Assembly: GCA_013044065.1 (NCBI GenBank) | Contig: JABEVA010000131.1 | Location: forward strand, 1 to 11,905 | Direction of reading: 5' to 3' | Source of the DNA: Phycisphaerae bacterium | GTDB taxonomy: Bacteria > Planctomycetota > Phycisphaerae > WQYP01 | DNA length: 11,905 nt | Part shown: positions 7,600 to 11,905 of the stretch, piece by piece | Layout: every line of letters starts with the position of its first letter | Position numbering within the stretch: position 1 is the first letter of the stretch | Position numbers and translations under genes: made by a program | The notes under the pieces: model-generated | What the model was told of the DNA's origin: nothing | Seen by the model: only the letters and a program-made list of their open reading frames with translations | The model's database searches: none

Positions 7600-9021
7600 T
7601 CATTTGCGGAAGAATGATTTTCCCGGAGCTACCACTTTGCTTAAGCGATTGTTCACGTAAAGTGCCTCCAGGAGAAATTCGCCCACAGAAACCAGCAGTG
7701 CCGCATCCGGTGTCTTGAAGCCAAGCTCCTGAGCCAGCTTGGTGGTTGCAGCCTTCAAGCCTTTCACCAGCCCATAATTCTCCGCCAAAGTTGTGGTGGG
7801 CACCTCATCGCCGACTTGTAACGTCAAACCGTTCTTAAACTGCTGCACCAATTCCGTGTAGTCTTCCAGCTCTGCATGTCGGTCAAAGACCTTCTTTACC
7901 GCCTCGCCCAGCAGGGCCGCGATAAGCTTATCTTCTGCGGCATCGCCTTCGGCCAGCAGCAACTCAATTTTGCCCCGGCAGCCGGCACTGATAAAAGCCA
8001 AGTCATCCATCCGCGCAACGACGCGGTTTTCCCCCAAAACAATGCCGCGGCGTTCCGCGCTCGAAACCAGATTTTCCGCGTTGGCAATTGAGCAGCGTAC
8101 ACTAACGCCGCTGGCCTGATTGATATGCGGACTGGTGCGTGCCAAGCATACGAATTCCTCCATCAGTTCCAGCATAAAAGTGGGGATTTCAACACGTACA
8201 TCGGCATCTCGCTCCAACCAGGCATTTTCACAGGTGATTTTAATGGCTTCCGCCAAACGACGCGGATAATGGGTGCGAATCACCGAACCGATGCGATCCT
8301 TGAGCGGTGTGACAATGCGCCCACGATTCGTGTAATCCTCAGGATTGGCGGAAAATACCATGCACACATCAATCTCAAGTCGGATAGGATAGCCACGGAT
8401 CTGTACGTCACGTTCCTCCAACACATTAAAAAGGCCGACCTGAATCTTGGCTGCCAAATCCGGCAGTTCGTTAATGGCGAAGATCCCCCGATTGGTCCGC
8501 GGAATCAGGCCGAAGTGCATGGTGGTTTCATCAGAAAGATAGCGGCCCTGGGCGTGGCGCACCAAGTCTATTTCGCCAATCAGATCGGCAATGGTGACAT
8601 CCGGCGTAGCTAATTTTTCGTGATAACGGCGACTGCGATGAAGCCATTCGATACCCGCATCGTCTCCCTGTTCGGAAATAATCCGTCGGCCTATGGCCAA
8701 TGTGGGATGGATCGGATCGTCCGGCAGTTCACAGCCCGCCAGCACTGGTATCCATTCATCAAGCAAGTCCGGCAGCATCCGCAAAATGCGAGTTTTGGCT
8801 TGGCCGCGCAGGCCCAGCAAAAGCATATCGTGCCGGCTCAACAGGGCATGAATGACCTGGGGCAGGACGGTAACTTCATAACCGACCAGCCCGTCAAAGA
8901 GAGCCTTGCCATCGCGCAGTCTCGCGATCACATTGCGGCGCAATTCATCCTTGACGCTGCATGGCCTGTAACCGGTGGCTTTTAATTGCCCGACGGTGCG
9001 GGCGGTAGGGGGATTGCTCAT
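7600..9021 (-). CDS. MoxR / magnesium-chelatase-like AAA+ ATPase
   Basis: This 473-residue cytoplasmic ATPase has a Walker A GLRGQAKT (70-77), an NRGIFAINELPDL segment at the Walker B position (177-189), the ChlI-like LFNVLEERDVQIRGYP (198-212) preceding a VFSANPEDYTNRGR sensor 1 region with Asn226 (222-235), and KDRIGS (241-246) with a probable arginine finger. These place it with AAA+ proteins of the MoxR/ChlI (helix-2 insert) clade, often annotated as magnesium chelatase or sigma54-interacting ATPase. Such proteins are thought to remodel partners together with a VWA-domain protein. No VWA gene is adjacent, so the client is unknown. Residues after about 255 form a helical lid and a long C-terminal extension. 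The Walker B acidic pair is Asn-Glu instead of Asp-Glu. The ATG at 9021 has AAGGA about 7 bases upstream. Lack of chlorophyll genes argues against true chelatase function. Confidence 0.88.
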   Translation of the reverse strand: MSNPPTARTVGQLKATGYRPCSVKDELRRNVIARLRDGKALFDGLVGYEVTVLPQVIHALLSRHDMLLLGLRGQAKTRILRMLPDLLDEWIPVLAGCELPDDPIHPTLAIGRRIISEQGDDAGIEWLHRSRRYHEKLATPDVTIADLIGEIDLVRHAQGRYLSDETTMHFGLIPRTNRGIFAINELPDLAAKIQVGLFNVLEERDVQIRGYPIRLEIDVCMVFSANPEDYTNRGRIVTPLKDRIGSVIRTHYPRRLAEAIKITCENAWLERDADVRVEIPTFMLELMEEFVCLARTSPHINQASGVSVRCSIANAENLVSSAERRGIVLGENRVVARMDDLAFISAGCRGKIELLLAEGDAAEDKLIAALLGEAVKKVFDRHAELEDYTELVQQFKNGLTLQVGDEVPTTTLAENYGLVKGLKAATTKLAQELGFKTPDAALLVSVGEFLLEALYVNNRLSKVVAPGKSFFRK

Positions 9022-9097
9022 GAGATATCCTTGCTAGCTAAACCTGACAGCTCCGGCGATGGCGCAACCCAGGGGCACCGGCCGCACGTTTATCTTG

Positions 9098-9126
9098 ATC
9101 CTAGCGCCAAGCCGACGCCGTTTCAA
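9098..9126 (-). promoter_or_regulatory. Sigma70-like promoter for the AAA+ ATPase gene
   Basis: On the minus strand TTGAAA (9126-9121) is separated by 17 bases from TAGGAT (9103-9098). Each hexamer matches consensus in four positions, with ideal spacing. Transcription would begin near 9091, about 70 bases before the ATG at 9021. Confidence 0.45.
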
Positions 9127-9156
9127 GGATGGCCGTGGAGCGAGGTTGTACTGCAG

Positions 9157-9166
9157 GAGAATTCTC
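9157..9166. promoter_or_regulatory. Perfect 10-base palindrome between divergent promoters
   Basis: GAGAATTCTC is fully self-complementary and sits between the upstream ends of the AAA+ and ABC-F promoter candidates, a usual place for a shared operator. A single short palindrome can occur by chance and no regulator gene is nearby, so this is only a candidate. Confidence 0.2.
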
Positions 9167-9205
9167 ACCCATGAGGCTGTATTCTGTTGTGTCGGCCTGA
9201 TATCG

Positions 9206-9211
9206 TATAAA
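9206..9211 (+). promoter_or_regulatory. Candidate -10 element for the ABC-F gene
   Basis: TATAAA at 9206-9211 is a 5 of 6 match to TATAAT. No good -35 is present at 16-18 bases upstream (TCTGTT at 17). If used, initiation near 9218 leaves a leader of about 115 bases before the ABC-F start, long enough to contain the small open frame at 9259-9330. Confidence 0.3.
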
Positions 9212-9258
9212 CTGTATGGTGGGACAGGCGGGTGGGCTTTGCCCGGAACTTCGTAAAG

Positions 9259-9330
9259 ATGGAACTGCGGATTCTGGACCGGCGCGACATTATGGCCACC
9301 TCGGGAATTTTAGTGTCAGGATACAGGTGA
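9259..9330 (+). CDS. Possible 23-residue leader peptide upstream of the ABC-F gene
   Basis: ATG at 9259 opens 23 codons (begins MELRILDRRD, ends LVSGYR) with a TGA at 9328-9330, in the same frame as the ABC-F gene and only three bases before its TTG start. A weak GGA lies about 11 bases upstream of the ATG; there is no strong Shine-Dalgarno sequence. The AGG at 9325-9327 that probably serves the ABC-F start lies inside this frame's last sense codon (AGG, Arg), next to the stop. Translation of the small frame would therefore affect access to that site. Some ABC-F genes are known to be controlled by ribosome stalling on, or attenuation at, upstream peptides. Whether this peptide is made is unknown; it may be a chance open frame. 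Confidence 0.3.
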   Translation: MELRILDRRDIMATSGILVSGYR

Positions 9331-9333
9331 ACA

Positions 9334-11310
9334 TTGGCGGTTGCGGCAGTAGAAAACATTGGCAAGGCGTACGAAGGGCGAACAATCTTCGCGGATATCT
9401 CATTGGAGCTTCAGGTGGGGGAACGCATCGGGTTAATCGGCCCGAACGGAGCTGGGAAAACGACGCTGTTAAAGATTTTTGCGGGAGTCGAAGAACCCGA
9501 CCATGGAAAACGCACTGTGTCACGGCAGGCTACATTAAGTTATGTGTCGCAGCAGCCGTTGTTGGACCCCAATGAAACTCTGCATCATCAGGTATCACTG
9601 GTCTTCGAGGAACTAAAGGCGGTTGAAACACAGATGCATGAGGCCGCGGATATGATGGCCCGGCATACATCCGGTCTGGAGCATGACGCGGCAATTCGAC
9701 GTTACGATTCCTTGCAGCATCATTTTGAACACCTGGGCGGCTGGGAAATTGAGCGGCGTGTTCAAGTCGTACTGCAGGAATTGGGGTTTTCACAACGGGA
9801 TTTAACGCTTCCGATTTCAGCCCTGTCAGGCGGGCAAAAGTCGCGGGCGCAACTGGCTCGGATGCTGCTCTCCGGAGCCGACTTGTTGCTGCTGGATGAA
9901 CCTACCAACCATCTGGATTTGCACATGCTCCAGTGGCTGGAAGAAACACTTCAGGCTATGGCTGATATCACCATGGTGATCGTCAGCCACGACCGATATT
10001 TTCTCGATCGGGTAGTCAATAACATTGTGGAAATGCGTGGCGGCGAGATAGAAAGATATCCGGGCAATTATTCGGATTATCTGACCCTGAGTGCGGAGCG
10101 CCAATTGACTCGGCGGCGGCAGTTCGCCCAGCAGCAGGCGTTTATTGCCAAGCAGGAGGAATATATCCGGCGGTTTGGCGCCGGCCAACGGGCGATGCAG
10201 GCTCGCGGCCGTAAAACAAGGCTGGAACGCCTGAAAACCGAAGCTTTGGTCGCGCGGCCACGCGGCCAGGACAAAGCCATGATTCTGAATTTGAAAGTTG
10301 CGCGGCCCAGCGGCCAGGAAGCCCTTCGGTTAGAGGGTGTTAGCAAGCGCTTCGACGAGAAGATGCTCTTTGCAGATATCAGCTTCCACTTGCCCCGGGG
10401 CACACGACTGGGCATTATTGGTCCCAATGGAGTCGGCAAAAGCACGTTGTTAAATATTTTGGCTGGTGAGTTGACGGCGGATACAGGCGAAATTCGCTGG
10501 GGCCACGCCGTAACCGTGCAATTCTATCGGCAGGAGCATCAGGATTTAAATCCGGAAAACTCGGTGGCCGAGGAACTTCAAAGTGCCCGGCCCACCATGT
10601 CGCCACAGGATATGCGTGATCTGGCGGCGTTGTTTTTGTTTTCCGGAGATACTATCGATAAAAAGATAGCCGTTCTTTCGGGAGGAGAAAAATCACGGGT
10701 GGCTATGGCCAAGCTCTTGCTCAATCCGTCCAATACCATTCTGATGGATGAGCCGACCAATCATCTGGATATGCTGACCTGCCAAGTGGTGGAAGCGGCG
10801 TTGGATAGTTTTGACGGAACATTGATTTTGGTATCGCATGATCGGTATTTTTTGGATTCGGTATGCGATCAATTGCTGGTACTGGAACCCGCCAAAGAAG
10901 CCGGACAAGGGCCGCAGTGGCGTTTGTTCAACGGCAGTTACAGTGATTATCTGGTGGCGGCGGCAAACGAAGCTCAACGTGCCCTCAAGCAACGTCGTGA
11001 TGTGGAAAACCAGGATAAGAGGCGCAAAGAGCAACCGCCATCGCGACAGAATCAACAGACAACAAAGAGTCCTCGGTCGACTGCCGCAACATCGATGAAA
11101 TTGCCAGCCCATTTAAGCCGCCTGAGTTTGAGTGCGGTTGAAGAACTCATTCAAAAGCTGGAACAGCAAAAGCGCCGGGCCGAGCAAGCCTTGGCGGATC
11201 CAAAGGTGGTGATGGTTGCCGAGCAATTGCGGCAAGCCAAGGCGGACTATACGCGGGTGCAAAGCGACTTGGCTGAGGCTTTGGAGGCGTGGGAATTCAA
11301 AGCTCAGTAA
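9334..11310 (+). CDS. ABC-F family ATPase (ribosome-associated, duplicated ABC domains)
   Basis: The 658-residue protein has two ABC nucleotide-binding domains and no membrane segments, which is the ABC-F plan; characterised relatives bind the ribosomal E site and relieve stalled or drug-bound ribosomes. Domain 1 has Walker A GPNGAGKT (36-43), signature LSGGQKSR (about 164-171) and Walker B LLLLDEPTNHLDL. Domain 2 has GPNGVGKST (about 363-371), LSGGEKSR (about 448) and ILMDEPTNHLDM. The interdomain linker (about 245-310) is the charged helical P-site-facing arm, with RRRQFAQQQAFIAKQEEYIR and FGAGQRAMQARGRKTRLERL. A Lys/Gln-rich tail and a C-terminal coiled coil (about 595-655) recall Uup and similar types, but I cannot assign a subfamily. 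The only reasonable start is TTG at 9334, because a TGA at 9328 closes the frame upstream. AGG lies 6 bases before it. Confidence 0.93.
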   Translation: MAVAAVENIGKAYEGRTIFADISLELQVGERIGLIGPNGAGKTTLLKIFAGVEEPDHGKRTVSRQATLSYVSQQPLLDPNETLHHQVSLVFEELKAVETQMHEAADMMARHTSGLEHDAAIRRYDSLQHHFEHLGGWEIERRVQVVLQELGFSQRDLTLPISALSGGQKSRAQLARMLLSGADLLLLDEPTNHLDLHMLQWLEETLQAMADITMVIVSHDRYFLDRVVNNIVEMRGGEIERYPGNYSDYLTLSAERQLTRRRQFAQQQAFIAKQEEYIRRFGAGQRAMQARGRKTRLERLKTEALVARPRGQDKAMILNLKVARPSGQEALRLEGVSKRFDEKMLFADISFHLPRGTRLGIIGPNGVGKSTLLNILAGELTADTGEIRWGHAVTVQFYRQEHQDLNPENSVAEELQSARPTMSPQDMRDLAALFLFSGDTIDKKIAVLSGGEKSRVAMAKLLLNPSNTILMDEPTNHLDMLTCQVVEAALDSFDGTLILVSHDRYFLDSVCDQLLVLEPAKEAGQGPQWRLFNGSYSDYLVAAANEAQRALKQRRDVENQDKRRKEQPPSRQNQQTTKSPRSTAATSMKLPAHLSRLSLSAVEELIQKLEQQKRRAEQALADPKVVMVAEQLRQAKADYTRVQSDLAEALEAWEFKAQ

Positions 11311-11356
11311 GCTGCGCCGGGTGGCCAGTTGCGTCAATTCCATCTGGAGATACCAT

Positions 11357-11905
11357 TTGAGTAACAACGTCGGTGAAATACAACCCTTGCTGAAATCCGA
11401 TTTGGCCGCAGCGGTTTCCGGTGAGGAATTGGTGTTCCGCGGCTTATTCTGGTACGTGACGGTACTGACGGGGTTGGCGCTTGTAGCATATCTGCTGGTG
11501 TACTGGCACACGCAAATAGGCAAGCCGTGGCCATTTCCATTTGACAGCATCGCTTTTGCGCCCGCGATGCACCTGACGGATTTCACGCAATTCTATCATA
11601 AATTTCAGTCGTTTGGTACGCCGCGGTTCTGGAACGGCCACGATGACATGAATTATCCCGCGCCGGATGCTTATGTGTATTTGCTTTATTTTCGGCTCTT
11701 TCCGAAAAGTGCTGTAGCGGCGGCTGTGGCCTTTGATACCACCATTGCCGGAATGGCGGTTTTGGCGGCGGGTTTGCTGGTCTGGTCGGTGCGGAAGCAC
11801 AAATTGGCGGCCCCACTGGCGGCCATTGTGGTGTTGATGTTGCTGACCTCTTATCCACTGATGTTTATGGCGGACCGGGCCAATGTGGAGGGGGCAGCGT
11901 GGGTG
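11357..11905 (+). CDS. Multi-pass membrane protein resembling GT87-type (GT-C) glycosyltransferases, N-terminal part
   Basis: The frame is open for 183 codons to the window edge. It has no ATG near its beginning; the TTG at 11357 has TGGAG (11345-11349) 7 bases upstream, and MSNNVGEIQP follows. A first membrane helix spans about residues 29-50. A periplasmic-type loop follows, with HLTDFTQFYHKFQSFG (72-87) and NYPAPDAYVYLLYF (99-112), then two further hydrophobic segments (about 117-143 and 150-171) and DRANVEG (173-179). The Asp-Phe after TM1, the YPxP before the next helix and a DRxNxE-like motif resemble polyprenyl-phosphate-sugar-dependent GT-C enzymes of the DUF2029/GT87 type, which add sugars on the outer face of the membrane. 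Most of the protein is missing, so the family call is tentative. It lies 46 bases after the ABC-F stop and may share its transcript. Confidence 0.6.
   Translation, partial: MSNNVGEIQPLLKSDLAAAVSGEELVFRGLFWYVTVLTGLALVAYLLVYWHTQIGKPWPFPFDSIAFAPAMHLTDFTQFYHKFQSFGTPRFWNGHDDMNYPAPDAYVYLLYFRLFPKSAVAAAVAFDTTIAGMAVLAAGLLVWSVRKHKLAAPLAAIVVLMLLTSYPLMFMADRANVEGAAWV

Larger units (their letters stand above)
9022..9333. other. Divergent intergenic region between the AAA+ and ABC-F genes
   Basis: These 312 bases hold the control region for two divergent genes. Visible elements are a minus-strand promoter (9098-9126), a perfect palindrome (9157-9166), a plus-strand -10 candidate (9206-9211) and a 23-codon open frame (9259-9330). 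Other open frames crossing it overlap the flanking genes in other frames and look non-coding. An ATG at 9171 opens only eight codons. No RNA gene or repeat family is recognisable. Confidence 0.6.

Noticed and set aside
7278..7718. 146-codon plus-strand open frame across the gap between the AAA+ and phosphoesterase genes
   Set aside because: It overlaps the ends of two well-supported minus-strand genes, has no ribosome site or recognisable domain, and covers the phosphoesterase promoter. It is best explained as a chance open frame.
9171..9197. Eight-codon frame after an AGGAG in the divergent region
   Set aside because: Spacing from the AGGAG to the ATG is long (about 11 bases), the frame is very short, and it lies upstream of the ABC-F -10 candidate.
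1..11905. CRISPR arrays, tRNA/rRNA genes, transposons, phage or toxin-antitoxin genes
   Set aside because: I looked for regular repeats, tRNA-like cloverleaf ends, transposase motifs and small paired cytoplasmic genes on both strands and saw none. No multi-gene defence or novel system is evident here.

Overview
The window looks like ordinary bacterial chromosome of moderate G+C content from a Gram-negative-type genome. Genes are closely packed. Recognisable core genes are mscL, deoC, hisB, hisC and an ABC-F ATPase, beside a large secreted beta-propeller phosphoesterase and a MoxR/magnesium-chelatase-like AAA+ ATPase. That mix, with a multi-pass GT-C-like membrane protein at the right edge, would fit Planctomycetota or Acidobacteriota. 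This is an impression from gene content, not a demonstrated placement. I see no tRNA, rRNA, CRISPR array, insertion sequence, phage gene or integration site.

Layout. At the left edge a truncated mscL (minus) diverges from deoC (plus), with a good sigma70-like promoter in front of deoC. deoC converges on a long run of minus-strand genes. Read in transcription order from about 9021 down to 1323, these are: an AAA+ ATPase; a secreted beta-propeller/alkaline-phosphatase-superfamily phosphoesterase with its own TATAAT promoter; an MFS transporter 56 bases downstream; hisC; and hisB, which may overlap hisC by ATGA. A 312-base divergent region (9022-9333) separates the AAA+ gene from a plus-strand ABC-F gene. 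That gene is followed after 46 bases by the start of a membrane protein resembling GT87-type glycosyltransferases, which runs off the right edge.

How the genes may work together. hisC and hisB act in histidine biosynthesis. deoC feeds deoxyribose 5-phosphate from DNA breakdown into central carbon metabolism. mscL is an osmotic safety valve. The secreted phosphoesterase and the MFS transporter may form a hydrolyse-then-import pair, because they are adjacent, co-directional and lack an obvious promoter between them; the substrate is unknown. The ABC-F protein should act on the ribosome. A 23-codon open frame ending three bases before its TTG start could be a regulatory leader peptide.

I found no convincing new multi-gene system. 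The points most worth a second look are the ABC-F leader ORF, the phosphoesterase-transporter pair, the Asn in the Walker B position of the AAA+ ATPase, and the start and promoter arrangement of hisC-hisB.
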